Part shown: positions 9,679-18,868 of the stretch, in pieces | Position numbering within the stretch: the first letter of the stretch is position 1 | How the letters are laid out: each line of letters begins with the position of its first letter | Source: VAZQ01 sp036555745 | GTDB taxonomy: Bacteria; Pseudomonadota; Alphaproteobacteria; Rhizobiales; Xanthobacteraceae | Length of the DNA: 64,000 bases | Assembly (NCBI GenBank): GCA_036555745.1 | Contig: DATBKV010000218.1 | Span: forward strand, 1 to 64,000 | Direction of reading: 5' to 3' | Translations under genes and position numbers: made by a program | Notes under the pieces: generated by a model | What the model was told of the DNA's origin: nothing | What the model saw: the letters and a program-made list of their open reading frames with translations, nothing else | Databases searched by the model: none

Positions 9679-11244
9679 ATGAGCGCCGAGCAGTCGAAGC
9701 CGACCGGTCCCGATCTCGCCCAAGGCGTGCCGGTCGATCAGCTCGCCGACGGCGTTCTGCTCGGCGGGCATGTGGGCAATGAGCCTGCACTGTTGACGCG
9801 GCGCGGCGGTGAATTCTTCGCCATCGGCGCCACCTGCTCGCATTACGGCGGGCCGCTCGCCGATGGCCTGCTCGTCGACGACACCGTGCGCTGTCCCTGG
9901 CACCATGCCCGCTTCTGCCTGCGCACCGGCCAAGCGCTCGGCGCGCCCGCCTTCAATCCCGTTCCATGCTGGCGGGTCGAGCAGCACGGCGGCATCGTAC
10001 GCGCCGGCGAGAAGCTCGCGCGGGCGGAGCGGCGAATCGCGGACGCGCGGGCGGGCGCAGCCGCAGCATCCGAACGCGTGGTGATCGTGGGCGGCGGCGC
10101 CGCCGGCTTCGCCGCGGCCGAAATGCTGCGGCGGGAAGGATATACCGGAGCCATCACGATTCTCTCCGCCGACGCCAGCGCGCCCTATGATCGGCCGAAC
10201 TGCTCCAAGGACTATCTCGCCGGCAACGCGCCCGAAGACTGGATGCCCCTCAAGCCGGCGGACTTCTACGCCCAGCAGGCGATCGCAATCGAGCTCGGCG
10301 CCGAGGTCACCGCGATTGACGCCAAGCGGCGGCAGGTGGTGCTCGCCGGCGGCCGCGAGCTCCCGTTCGAGAAGCTATTGCTCGCCACGGGGGCCGAGCC
10401 GGTGCGGCTCGATATCCCCGGCGCCGACCGTCCGCACGTCCACCTGCTGCGCTCGCTCGGCGATTCCCGCGCGATCATCGCCGCGGCGAAGAACGCGCGG
10501 CGCGCGGTGGTGATCGGCGCGAGCTTCATCGGCCTCGAGGTTGCGGCATCGCTGCGCGCCCGCGAGATCGAGGTGCACGTGGTGGCGCCGGAGCGGCGAC
10601 CGATGGAGCGCGTGCTCGGGCACGAGCTCGGCGACTTCATCCGCGGCCTGCACGAGGAGCACGGCGTCGTGTTCCATCTCGAGGAAACGGCGGCGGCGAT
10701 CGAGGAAGCAAAGGTCAAGCTGCGCGGCGGAGCGACGCTCGCCGCCGACCTCGTGGTCGTCGGCGTGGGCGTGCGGCCGCGCACCCAGCTGGCCGAGCGC
10801 GCCGGCCTCACGCTCGACCGTGGCGTTCTCGTGAACGAATATCTCGAGACCAGCGCGCCGGGGATCTACGCCGCCGGGGACATCGCGCGCTGGCCGGATC
10901 CGCATACCGGCGACCGCCTGCGCATCGAGCATTGGGTGGTGGCCGAGCGCCAGGGCCAGACCGCCGCGCGCAACATGCTGGGACGGCGCGAGCGCTTTCG
11001 CGACGTCCCGTTCTTCTGGAGCCAGCACTACGACGTGCCGATCAACTATGTCGGGCATGCCGAGAAATGGGACCAGCTCGAGATCGAAGGCGACATCACC
11101 GCGCGCGATTGCCTGCTGCGCTACCGCCGCGACGGCAAGGTGCTGGCGGTCGCCTCGATCTACCGCGACCTCGACAACCTCAGGGAGGAGTTGACGATGG
11201 AGCGCCGCGCGGCCGAGCACGAAAGCGTTTCACGTAAAGATTGA
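9679..11244 (+). CDS. Rieske 2Fe-2S / FAD-dependent oxidoreductase (AIFL-like fusion)
   Basis: 521-residue cytoplasmic flavoprotein with an N-terminal Rieske domain. Rieske ligands are visible as C53-x-H55 (CSHYGG) and C72-x2-H75 (CPWH). The FAD-binding VVIVGGGAAGFAAAEML is at about 134-150, a second Rossmann motif for NAD(P)H (VVIGASFIGLEVAASL) near 275, and the late FAD contact (IYAAGDIARWPDP) near 395. The C-terminal part is the reductase dimer domain. This is the AIF-like (AIFM3) architecture: NAD(P)H to FAD to a built-in 2Fe-2S cluster. Without an adjacent oxygenase the electron acceptor is unknown. It is transcribed alone; the next gene is convergent. Confidence 0.9.
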   Translation: MSAEQSKPTGPDLAQGVPVDQLADGVLLGGHVGNEPALLTRRGGEFFAIGATCSHYGGPLADGLLVDDTVRCPWHHARFCLRTGQALGAPAFNPVPCWRVEQHGGIVRAGEKLARAERRIADARAGAAAASERVVIVGGGAAGFAAAEMLRREGYTGAITILSADASAPYDRPNCSKDYLAGNAPEDWMPLKPADFYAQQAIAIELGAEVTAIDAKRRQVVLAGGRELPFEKLLLATGAEPVRLDIPGADRPHVHLLRSLGDSRAIIAAAKNARRAVVIGASFIGLEVAASLRAREIEVHVVAPERRPMERVLGHELGDFIRGLHEEHGVVFHLEETAAAIEEAKVKLRGGATLAADLVVVGVGVRPRTQLAERAGLTLDRGVLVNEYLETSAPGIYAAGDIARWPDPHTGDRLRIEHWVVAERQGQTAARNMLGRRERFRDVPFFWSQHYDVPINYVGHAEKWDQLEIEGDITARDCLLRYRRDGKVLAVASIYRDLDNLREELTMERRAAEHESVSRKD

Positions 11245-11272
11245 GGGAGCCGTGCTCACCTCGCGCGGCGAT

Positions 11273-11653
11273 TTAGCGCATCCGCTCCACTAGGTGTGCG
11301 CGCGACGGACCCGGCTCGAACGGATCGCAGAAGTACTGCGTCTCGTGCGCGACCTTTCCATCCCTGAATTCCATGATGCTGACCGTGTATGAAGGCGAGC
11401 CGTCGTAGGTCAGCACGAATTCTGTGATCCAGAGGTCGGCCTCACCGATGATTCGCCGCACGGAAAAGCGCTTCTTGTTCGGCTGGACGGTTCGGCTGGC
11501 TTGGATGTTGCGCCGGCCGCGGATGCGTTCCCCCGACTGCGGATAGTCGAGCACGGCGTCGTCGCGGTAGATGTCATGTTCGGTCTCGAAATCGCTGGCG
11601 TCGGAGGCGCTCCAATGCCGTTCGAGCGCGGCGCGGATCTCGCGAGCTTCCAT
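11273..11653 (-). CDS. NTF2-like / SnoaL-type nuclear transport factor 2 family protein
   Basis: 126-residue cone-shaped alpha+beta fold protein. It has the SnoaL/NTF2 pattern: an N-terminal helix (ALERHWSASDASDFETE), then HDIYRDDAVLDYPQSGERIRG (the conserved acid/base region after DAV), then FVLTYDGSPSYTVSIMEFRDGKVAHETQYF. Such proteins include isomerases, hydrolases and ligand-binding proteins; here the substrate is unknown. ATG at 11653 follows GGGAGATCGAG. It is divergent from the VOC-dioxygenase gene with a 288-base spacer, so the two could share control, but no operator was recognised. Confidence 0.78.
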   Translation of the reverse strand: MEAREIRAALERHWSASDASDFETEHDIYRDDAVLDYPQSGERIRGRRNIQASRTVQPNKKRFSVRRIIGEADLWITEFVLTYDGSPSYTVSIMEFRDGKVAHETQYFCDPFEPGPSRAHLVERMR

Positions 11654-11941
11654 CTCGATCTCCCTTCCTCTTCCTGGCTACAGGGTCATAGCTCGCGCGG
11701 GCGGAGGCTTGGAGATCGAGTGGCGCCACGTCCCGCCCTCGTCTCGCCCCCGGTCGCTCGTGCCGAGGATGCAGCCGTCGTAGCACTGGGGATGCTCTGA
11801 CGCTATGATCGACGCCGCGCCAAGCGGCGCTCGTCAAGCGCGAGTCGCGAATCCGCAGGCTTGCGCCGGTTCGCACCCACACGCGGTGCACGCGCGCGTG
11901 CGCGGCTGCGCCCAAGGTGAATCAAAGCTTCGGAGTGCCCC

Positions 11942-12829
11942 ATGATCGAGGTCAAGCGGATCAGCCATGCCACGTTCGAGACGCCGGATCTCGATCGCCA
12001 GATCGACTATTTCACCGAGATCGCCGGCCTCGCGCTGGCGGAGCGCGAAAACGGCCGCGCCTTCCTCGCCACCAAGCTCGGCGACCTCGCGGTGCAGCTG
12101 GAAAAGGGCGAACAGGCGCGCTGTGCGCGGCTGGCGTTCCAAGTCGCGCCCGAGACCGATTTGGACGACATCCGCCGCGACGTCGAAGGCGAGGGCCTGC
12201 ACTGCCAGACCCGCAACGATCCCAGCCCCGGCATCCCGCGCATGCTGGCGTTCGACGACCCCAAAGGCACCGTGTGCGAGGTATTTGCGGCGCAGAGCCC
12301 GATCGGCAAAAACCGGCCGGTCGCGGGCATCGGGCCGCTCAAGCTCGGCCATCTCGCCTTCGTGGTGCCGGATCCGAAGCTCTATGCCGACTTCTACGCC
12401 CGCGTGCTCGGATTTCGGGTGTCGGACTGGATCCAGGACTGGTTCGTGTTCATGCGCTGCGGCCCCGACCACCACACCGTCAACTTCGTGCGCGGCAAGC
12501 GTGTCCAGATGCACCACATCGCCTTCGAGCTGAAGGACTGGGCGCAAGTGCAGACGGCTTGCGACTTCCTGGGAGCGCGGAACATTCCGATCATCTGGGG
12601 CCCGGGCCGGCACGGGCCCGGCCACAATGTCTATACCTATCACCGCAATCCCGACGACCAGATCGTCGAAATGTTCACCGAACTCGACAAGATGCTGGAC
12701 GAGTCGCTGGGCTATTTCGATCCGCGGCCGTGGCATCGCGACCGGCCGCAGAAGCCCAAGGTGTGGACCTATCCGACCGATATCTGGGGCCCGCCACCCA
12801 CGCCGGAGTACCTGCGCCAGCGCGAGTGA
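11942..12829 (+). CDS. VOC-family extradiol dioxygenase-like protein
   Basis: 295-residue protein built of two vicinal-oxygen-chelate modules, the type I extradiol (catechol 2,3-) dioxygenase layout. The second module keeps the predicted Fe(II) facial triad: H137 (KLGHLAFVV), H192 (QMHHIAFEL) and E243 (QIVEMFTEL). The spacing is like that of BphC-type enzymes. The terminal WGPPPTPEYLRQ is also common in this group. It probably cleaves a catechol-like aromatic ring. A TctC-type binding protein gene follows 75 bases later on the same strand, suggesting uptake and breakdown of one aromatic or carboxylate compound. The exact substrate cannot be read. Confidence 0.82.
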   Translation: MIEVKRISHATFETPDLDRQIDYFTEIAGLALAERENGRAFLATKLGDLAVQLEKGEQARCARLAFQVAPETDLDDIRRDVEGEGLHCQTRNDPSPGIPRMLAFDDPKGTVCEVFAAQSPIGKNRPVAGIGPLKLGHLAFVVPDPKLYADFYARVLGFRVSDWIQDWFVFMRCGPDHHTVNFVRGKRVQMHHIAFELKDWAQVQTACDFLGARNIPIIWGPGRHGPGHNVYTYHRNPDDQIVEMFTELDKMLDESLGYFDPRPWHRDRPQKPKVWTYPTDIWGPPPTPEYLRQRE

Positions 12830-12904
12830 AGGGCCGCGACATCATGCCGAATGGCCGCCTGGCCGCCGCCGGCGCATGTCCCCGGCCGCAACGGAGAGGA
12901 TCGA

Positions 12905-13864
12905 ATGACCAGAACCTTGGGCGCACTCGTGCTTCTCGCCGCCCTTACCAGCGCGGCAGCGGGGCAGGACTACCCGACCCGGCCGATCAAGTTCATGCAC
13001 GGCTTCCCGCCAGGCGGCAACGTGGACATCATCGCGCGGCTTCTCGGCAACGAGATGTCGAAAGGGCTGGGCCAGTCGATCATCGTCGAAGCCAAGCCCG
13101 GCGTCGCCGGCAGCCTTGCCGCCGAGGCGGTAGCGCGCAGCGAGCCCGACGGCTACACGCTGCTGGTCCTCCCCAGCGCGCATCCCGCGCACGGCGCGCT
13201 CGCCAAGAACGTGAACTACAGGGTGGTCGACGATTTCGAGTGGATCTCGGTCGGGAGCTTCTATCCGTTCCTGATCTGCGTGCGCAAGGACTCGCGGTTC
13301 CAGACCCTGACCCAGCTGATCGACGAGGCGCGCAAAAATCCCGGCGCGTTGAAATACGGCTCCGCCGGCGTGGGCTCGATCCTGCACACCACGGTCGAGC
13401 TCATCGGCAACGACACCAAAACCAAATTTTTGCACATTCCCTATCGCGGCGAGGCACCGGCGATCACCGCGCTCCTGCAGGGCGACATCGATTTCATCGC
13501 CGCGACGTCGGGTCCGATCAGCGCGCGCATCCGCTCGGGCGAGTTTCGCGCGCTGGCGGTGACGGCGAAAACGCGCTGGCGCGATTTCCCCGACGTGCCC
13601 ACGGTCGCCGAGCAGGGCATCCCGGGATTCGAGGTCATCTCCTGGACTGGCCTTGCCGGTCCGGCGAAATTGCCAAATCCGATCGTCGACAAGCTCAATG
13701 CCGAGCTGCGCCGCGCCATCGCCACCCCCGAGGTCAAGGACAAGCTCGAGAGCATGGGCGGCGACCCGCGTGCCACCACGCCCGCAGAGATGCGCGCGCT
13801 GGTCGCGAGCCAATTCGCGACCTGGAAGCGTCTCGCCAACGAGGCGCACATCTCGATCGATTAG
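12905..13864 (+). CDS. Tripartite tricarboxylate transporter (Bug/TctC) substrate-binding protein
   Basis: 319-residue periplasmic Bug-family receptor. A signal peptide (MTRTLGALVLLAALTSAAAG) precedes the family start DYPTRPIKFMHGFPPGGNVDIIARLL. Later marks are VEAKPGVAGSLAAEAVARSEPDGYTLL and PTVAEQGIPGFEVISWTGL. I set the start at the ATG at 12905, preceded by GGAGAGGA; the open frame upstream to 12851 is not part of the signal peptide. No TctA/TctB permease genes are nearby, as is usual for the many orphan Bug proteins of this kind of organism. Co-directional with the VOC dioxygenase. Confidence 0.9.
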   Translation: MTRTLGALVLLAALTSAAAGQDYPTRPIKFMHGFPPGGNVDIIARLLGNEMSKGLGQSIIVEAKPGVAGSLAAEAVARSEPDGYTLLVLPSAHPAHGALAKNVNYRVVDDFEWISVGSFYPFLICVRKDSRFQTLTQLIDEARKNPGALKYGSAGVGSILHTTVELIGNDTKTKFLHIPYRGEAPAITALLQGDIDFIAATSGPISARIRSGEFRALAVTAKTRWRDFPDVPTVAEQGIPGFEVISWTGLAGPAKLPNPIVDKLNAELRRAIATPEVKDKLESMGGDPRATTPAEMRALVASQFATWKRLANEAHISID

Positions 13865-13906
13865 CCGCCGCCGGCGCGACCTCGGCGCGGGCGGCGCGTT
13901 CGACAA

Positions 13907-15478
13907 TCAACCGGGAGTCGGATTGAGCGGCGCCTTGGGCGCGCCATTGGCCGCCGCTTGCGGCCGCGACAGCAGCAACGAGAATGGCGCGCGGACGATG
14001 CGCAAGAGCCCGGCGGCGCTCGACAGGCTATGCATGGAGCGGCGCGCTTCAACGAACAGGTCGCGCAGCAGCAGCCGGTCCGAGATGCCCGCCGCCTCCT
14101 GCACGAACGAGAGGCGATGGAGCGAATAGAGGCCCAGCAGGCAGGCAATGCCGAAGAAAAAGGTCCAGTCATGGAAGTTGAGCACCTCGAGCGTGACATC
14201 CTGCGCTCCGCCGTGCCAGGTGAAGGCCAGCGTGAGCTGGTGGGTGGCGAAGAAATCGGCACCCAGGCCGCCCAGGATGGGCGCGATCGCGGCGCAGACC
14301 GAGGTGACCACGCCGCTGGCGGCAAGATAGGCGGTCGCTTCGCCGCGCGGTGACAGCTTCATCGCAATATTGCCGGAGGCGAGCGCCACACCCGCGGTCG
14401 ATATACCCATGAGCACGTGAATGGCGAGCAGCGCGTAGAGCACGACCGCCTGCATCCAAGGCAGGCCGGTCAAGGTCCAGGCCAGCATGCAGCACAGAAA
14501 CAGCGGCGACGAGATGCCGAGCACCGCCTTGTTGCTGAAGCGGTCGATCAGCGCACCCCAGACCCCGAGCGCGGCGAGGTTGCTCAGCTGGCTCGCGATG
14601 GTGAGCACCAAGATGGTGGTCATGGAATAGCCGAGCGTCCGCAGCATGTAGACGGCAAAGAACGGCGCGGCCAGGTTGACAGTGAAATTCCACGAGGAGA
14701 GGAAAACGATGAGGCGGCGGAAGTTGCGGTCGCGGAAGGGCGCGGCCATCATGGCCAGCGGATGGCTATATTTGGCGACCGGCGCCATCGGCGGCTCGGG
14801 CGTGATGCTCAGCAGATAGACGCCGTAGAGTCCGATCAGCGCGCTCAGCGCGAACAGGAAGGAATAGCCGAGCGCGGGATCGCCCGGCCCGTAGCTCTTC
14901 CATGTATCGACCAGCACGCCGCCGATGAGCGCCAGCGCGATGGCGACCGCGGTGGTGGCGGCGGTGCGGCGGCCGAAGAAACGTCCCTGCTCGTTGTCGG
15001 GCACGAGGTCGCGCATCCACGAATTCCAGGCGCAGCCGCTGATCGCGGCGAGCCCCTGGTGCACGGCGAGAAAGGCGATCAGCACCATCACTCCGGTGGA
15101 GTCGGCAAGCAGCGGCGCGCTTGCCGCAGCGAGCAAGAAGATGCGGCCGACGCCGGAGGACCAGACCGAGATGGCGCGGCGAGCACGCAGGTGCTCGACC
15201 AGCATGACCGCCGGAATCTGCAGCAGCTGCACGAAGAAAGGGACGGACGCGAGCACGCCGATGGCGAAATTGCTGGCGCCGAGCGCGACCGCGAAACCGG
15301 CGAGGAAGACGCCGGTGGTCAGCGTCCCCATCGCCTCGTGGGCGATCGAATCGTAGAGCACCAGCTTGTAGGCGCGGCCCAAGGTCGCGGCCGCCACCGG
15401 CGGGCTGGAAGTCGGGGCTTTGTTGGCGGCGCCGGGCTCCTCGGAGCCGACCGCCGCGCGGACGGCGGGATCAAGCAA
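13907..15478 (-). CDS. MFS transporter
   Basis: 523-residue inner-membrane protein with about twelve hydrophobic segments (for example GVFLAGFAVALGASNFAIGVL and LILVLTIASQLSNLAALGV). WMRDLVPDNEQGRFFGRR between helices resembles the loop of MFS-1 carriers. The likely start is TTG at 15478; no in-frame ATG or GTG with a better ribosome site lies upstream, so the N-terminus is uncertain. The C-terminal ~100 residues contain a long amphipathic part (RLLLRDLFVEARRSMHSLSSA). It converges on the Bug-protein gene with a 42-base gap. Substrate unknown. Confidence 0.72.
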   Translation of the reverse strand: MLDPAVRAAVGSEEPGAANKAPTSSPPVAAATLGRAYKLVLYDSIAHEAMGTLTTGVFLAGFAVALGASNFAIGVLASVPFFVQLLQIPAVMLVEHLRARRAISVWSSGVGRIFLLAAASAPLLADSTGVMVLIAFLAVHQGLAAISGCAWNSWMRDLVPDNEQGRFFGRRTAATTAVAIALALIGGVLVDTWKSYGPGDPALGYSFLFALSALIGLYGVYLLSITPEPPMAPVAKYSHPLAMMAAPFRDRNFRRLIVFLSSWNFTVNLAAPFFAVYMLRTLGYSMTTILVLTIASQLSNLAALGVWGALIDRFSNKAVLGISSPLFLCCMLAWTLTGLPWMQAVVLYALLAIHVLMGISTAGVALASGNIAMKLSPRGEATAYLAASGVVTSVCAAIAPILGGLGADFFATHQLTLAFTWHGGAQDVTLEVLNFHDWTFFFGIACLLGLYSLHRLSFVQEAAGISDRLLLRDLFVEARRSMHSLSSAAGLLRIVRAPFSLLLSRPQAAANGAPKAPLNPTPG

Positions 15479-15642
15479 TTGTTCGCTCGCAATGCATGCG
15501 CACCCTCTCGCCCGACATCAATGCCGGGGGCTGGACGCGGGTTCACTCCGTCGCAACGGAACAAACGAGGAATAGCCAGCGGTGCCGGCCCGGTGCAAGC
15601 GCCGCGGCGGGGGGATCGCCGCAAACGCGCGCGCCCAGCCGC

Positions 15643-17487
15643 TCATCCCGTGAGCTCGCGCACCGCGCGCGCCGCCTGGTCAATGGCGAGATGGGCATAG
15701 GCGTCGCCGCCGGCATCGGAATTGGCGATGGCGACGCGGCCGCAGCGCTGCCGCGCGCGCTCGAGCACGTGCTCGTAATCGTCCGGATCGTAGAGCGAGT
15801 TGGCGACATAGCCGTAGCCGTGCGGCCAGCGGTTGACGGTGATCGCCGCGATGTCGCGTCCGCTCGCGAATCCGCCGGGGCCGAGCATGCGGTCGAGCTC
15901 GTCTCGAATCCTGTGTTCGAAATCGGCAAAAGTCATGGCCAGCAGCTGCGCCTGGCCGATGCGAAACTGGGTGCGCGCGTCGAAGTCGCGGTTGGGCGCG
16001 CCCGCGACGTGCACGAGGTGCAGGCAGATCGGCTCCGCCGGAGCTTGCGAATGGCGGTAGCCGCCGAGGCTCACGGGGAAATCGAGCTTGACGCGGCTGT
16101 GAAAGGACATCGGTGCGGAAATGTCATGCACGGCGAGCCGCACCCACGGATGCCAGTCGCGCACCAGCACGTTGGTATAGACGATCGGGGTCTTGACATT
16201 GAGCGCCAGCGCGTCGCGCTGCTGCGCCGGCAGCTCCGGCATGATGTGGGGGATCACCATGTGGAAGCAGGCCAGCACCGCGTGCTTGGCCGCCACCACA
16301 TGCGTCGTCCCGCCGCGCACATAGCCGACGCGCACCTCCTCACGGGCATTGCGCACCTCGACACAGGTCGAGTCCAGCCGGACGCGGACGGGCTTCCCGT
16401 CGCGGTCGAGCTCGCCGTAGTCGAAGGCGGCCAGCACCACGTCCTCCATGCCGGCGCCCGGCGCGACGGCAGGAATGAGCGCGCGCACCAGGAGGCGGGC
16501 GAGGGAGGCGTTGCCGTCGGGGAAATGGTAGATGTAGGGCTCGCGCGGGCCCGGCGGCGGCAGGCCGAGCCCGGCGAATCCTGGATAGCCGAAATCGCGC
16601 ACGTCGGCGGCCGGCACGGCGTCGGCGCCGAGCCCGAAAAAGCCCAGCGTGCGGCCCTGAAAGCAATTCGCGACCTCCTCGCTGCAGCCGCAGATCTTGG
16701 TGAGATAGTCGCGATAGCTCGTGCGCTTGAGCAGCTCGATCTTCTGCTCGCCGGTGCTGCCGGCAAGCGGATCGCGCGCGGGGTCGTAGAGCGCGAGCAG
16801 CTGCGCCTTGCTCGTCTGCGAGATCGGGAACGCGGCCACCAATTCGGACAGCGGCCTGGCATTGCCCGGGCGGCGCGCGAGCGCGTCGGTATCAGCCGGC
16901 AGGGGTTCGCCGACGACCAGGGCGTCGCGCCCGAATGCCTCGCGCGCGAAGAAAGTGCCGCGCGAAAGCCCGAGCGAGGAATAGAACGTCCGGTCGAAGG
17001 CGGTCTCGAAGCGGTCGACCGCGATGCCGAGATCGCGCAGTAGAGCTTGCGCGACGTCGCTGTAGTGGGTCTTGGGCGAATCGATCGACTCGCTGCCGCC
17101 GTAGCCGATCACCAGCCGGCCATCGAGCGTGAACTCATTGCGCTTGGCGTGGCCGCCGAAATCGTCATGGTTGTCGAGCACGAGGATGCGCGCCGAGGGC
17201 CCGGCTGCGCGGCGGTAGAACCAGGCGGCGGCAAGCCCGCTGATGCCGCCGCCCACCACCACGAGATCGTAGCGCTCCTCGACTGGCAGGCCGGCAAGGG
17301 CAAAGCGCGCGCCCGCGAGCGCCTGCGCGTGCGCCACTTCGAACGAGCCGGGGTGCTGGCCGCGCAAGCCGGTGAGCGCGGGCGGATAGCGCCAAGGCTC
17401 GGCCGCGATCTGCGCCGCCGGGGTGAGTCCGGCGGCGACGGTCAAGGCCACCCCGTTGAGGAAATCCCGGCGCGAGATCGGCAACAT
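15643..17487 (-). CDS. Tat-exported FAD-dependent oxidase, spermidine-dehydrogenase-like
   Basis: 614-residue flavoprotein predicted to be exported folded. ISRRDFLNGVALTVAAG at the N-terminus is a twin-arginine signal. The FAD-binding DLVVVGGGISGLAAAWFYRR follows at about residues 75-95, then VLDNHDDFGGHAKRNEF, the substrate-cap region, and a late NSDAGGDAYAHLAIDQA FAD contact. The overall pattern resembles SpdH-type amine dehydrogenases/oxidases. I prefer ATG at 17487 because it begins directly before the Tat motif; a TTG at 17520 would add 11 residues. It lies 130 bases downstream of the MaoC gene on the same strand. The amine or other substrate is inferred from similarity only. Confidence 0.78.
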   Translation of the reverse strand: MLPISRRDFLNGVALTVAAGLTPAAQIAAEPWRYPPALTGLRGQHPGSFEVAHAQALAGARFALAGLPVEERYDLVVVGGGISGLAAAWFYRRAAGPSARILVLDNHDDFGGHAKRNEFTLDGRLVIGYGGSESIDSPKTHYSDVAQALLRDLGIAVDRFETAFDRTFYSSLGLSRGTFFAREAFGRDALVVGEPLPADTDALARRPGNARPLSELVAAFPISQTSKAQLLALYDPARDPLAGSTGEQKIELLKRTSYRDYLTKICGCSEEVANCFQGRTLGFFGLGADAVPAADVRDFGYPGFAGLGLPPPGPREPYIYHFPDGNASLARLLVRALIPAVAPGAGMEDVVLAAFDYGELDRDGKPVRVRLDSTCVEVRNAREEVRVGYVRGGTTHVVAAKHAVLACFHMVIPHIMPELPAQQRDALALNVKTPIVYTNVLVRDWHPWVRLAVHDISAPMSFHSRVKLDFPVSLGGYRHSQAPAEPICLHLVHVAGAPNRDFDARTQFRIGQAQLLAMTFADFEHRIRDELDRMLGPGGFASGRDIAAITVNRWPHGYGYVANSLYDPDDYEHVLERARQRCGRVAIANSDAGGDAYAHLAIDQAARAVRELTG

Positions 17488-17617
17488 GCGGCGCCTGGTC
17501 TGTCCTGGTGCTTGCGCCAAACTGCACCGTGCCCGCCACGTGTCGGGCGTGCCGGCGCGCTCGGCGTACGAACTTGCCGGCGTCCTGCGACAAAACCAAG
17601 GCGCGGCCGCATTCCTC

Positions 17618-18127
17618 CTAGCTGACGCCGACCTCGTTGCGCGACGGGGTGGCCCCGCGCCGCGGCACGATCAGCTTGGCGATTAGCACTTGCACGACCT
17701 CGCCTAGCTGGTTGCGGGTCTCGCTGCGAACTCTCACCATGCCACGATCGCTGCGCGATCGCGAAGGAATGATCTCCTCGATCTCGCTGACAACATGAAG
17801 GACATCGCTCGGCCGCGTCGGCTTAGGCCAGGCGACCTCGCCGCGGGCGCCGACGATCCCGCCCATGAGCGGCAGCCCCGATTCCACCAGCAGGCGCATG
17901 GTGATCGCCGCCGTGTGCCAGCCGCTCGCCGCCAATCCCGCAAATAGCGTGTGTTGTGCCGCCGCCTCGTCGAGGTGGAACGGCTGCGGGTCGAACTGCG
18001 CAGCAAACGCCTTGATCTGCGCCGCGTCGAGCTCGTGGGCCCTGCTGACAAAGCGCCGGCCGACTTCGAGATCGTCGAGATAAAGCCGTTGCTGTGCGCC
18101 GCATTCGGCGGCTGCGGTCTCAGTCAT
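17618..18127 (-). CDS. MaoC-like (R)-specific enoyl-CoA hydratase/dehydratase
   Basis: 169-residue hot-dog-fold protein. The hydratase-2 motif is clear: FDPQPFHLDEAAA, with predicted catalytic D46 and H51. RLYLDDLEVGRRFVSR at the start and LMGGIVGARGEVAWPKPTRPSD in the middle fit the MaoC family. The ATG at 18127 (MTETAAAE) is the natural start; the open frame continues upstream without conservation. It is divergently transcribed from the HxlR regulator at 18305 and may be its target. Role: probably hydration of an acyl-CoA in fatty-acid or side-chain breakdown. Confidence 0.85.
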   Translation of the reverse strand: MTETAAAECGAQQRLYLDDLEVGRRFVSRAHELDAAQIKAFAAQFDPQPFHLDEAAAQHTLFAGLAASGWHTAAITMRLLVESGLPLMGGIVGARGEVAWPKPTRPSDVLHVVSEIEEIIPSRSRSDRGMVRVRSETRNQLGEVVQVLIAKLIVPRRGATPSRNEVGVS

Positions 18128-18275
18128 CGTTGCGCTCCTCGCCGTGCCCGGATGGTACTCGGCCGACTTGCCCGCAACGAGAGCGATGCGCGCGAGCGGC
18201 ATGGGACAGCTTCTGTCGCGGTTCGAAGCGCTCACCGGCCGGCACGGCCGGCACGACCCGCTGCTCCGATATGAC

Positions 18276-18310
18276 TTGCATAATGATAGTTAGTGCTCCA
18301 TATTATGTCA
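18276..18310. promoter_or_regulatory. AT-rich imperfect inverted repeat in the MaoC/HxlR divergent region
   Basis: TTGCATAAT (18276-18284) and ATTATGTCA (18302-18310) form an imperfect inverted repeat in an AT-rich patch that stands out from the GC-rich surroundings. It abuts the HxlR start and could be the operator of HxlR; promoter assignment is unclear because the right arm overlaps the start codon. Confidence 0.35.
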
Positions 18311-18868
18311 ATGCGCCACAAGAGCCTCGGCAACATGGCCTGCCCGATTGCCCGCAGCCTGGAGCGCGTGGGCGAGTGGTGGAGCATGCTCATCCTGCGC
18401 GACGCCCTGCATGGGTTCACGCGCTTCGATCAGTTCCAGCAGAGCCTCGGCATCGCCCCCAACATGCTCTCACGCCGGCTCGGCGCCTTGGTCGAGGCCG
18501 GGCTGTTGGAGCGCCGGTGCTACAGCGAGCACCCTCCGCGTTACGAATATGTTCCGACGGCGCGCGGGCGCGATTTCCAGCCCGTACTGGTGGCGCTGCT
18601 CGCCTGGGGCAACAAGCACTTCGCGCCCGAGGGCGCGAGCGTGCAACTGATCAATACGAAGACCGGCGAGCCGGTAGACCCGGTCCTCGCCGATCCCGTC
18701 ACCGGGCAGCGGATCCAGAAGCCGGACTATGCGTTCGCCGCCGGGCCGGCTGCACCTGAACGCACCCGGCGCAGATACGCCGCCGCCATTCCTGAGTTCG
18801 CGCCGAGCGCAACAAGGCGCAAACCGCCGAAAGCTCGGGGAAACGCGCGCAAGTGGAAAACGCCATGA
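18305..18868 (+). CDS. HxlR-family winged-helix transcriptional regulator
   Basis: 187-residue DNA-binding protein. The HxlR domain is seen as CPIARSLERVGEWWSMLILRDAL, then FTRFDQFQQSLGIAPNMLSRRLGALVEAGLLERR (recognition helix near residues 54-70), then PPRYEYVPTARGRDF. A Cys at the start of the domain (MACPIAR) is where redox- or electrophile-sensing HxlR proteins carry their reactive Cys. The C-terminal basic tail (TRRKPPKARGNARKWKTP) is unusual. Start ATG at 18305; ATG at 18311 is also possible. Its stop overlaps the MATE-pump start (ATGA), so regulator and pump are coupled. Confidence 0.85.
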   Translation: MSMRHKSLGNMACPIARSLERVGEWWSMLILRDALHGFTRFDQFQQSLGIAPNMLSRRLGALVEAGLLERRCYSEHPPRYEYVPTARGRDFQPVLVALLAWGNKHFAPEGASVQLINTKTGEPVDPVLADPVTGQRIQKPDYAFAAGPAAPERTRRRYAAAIPEFAPSATRRKPPKARGNARKWKTP

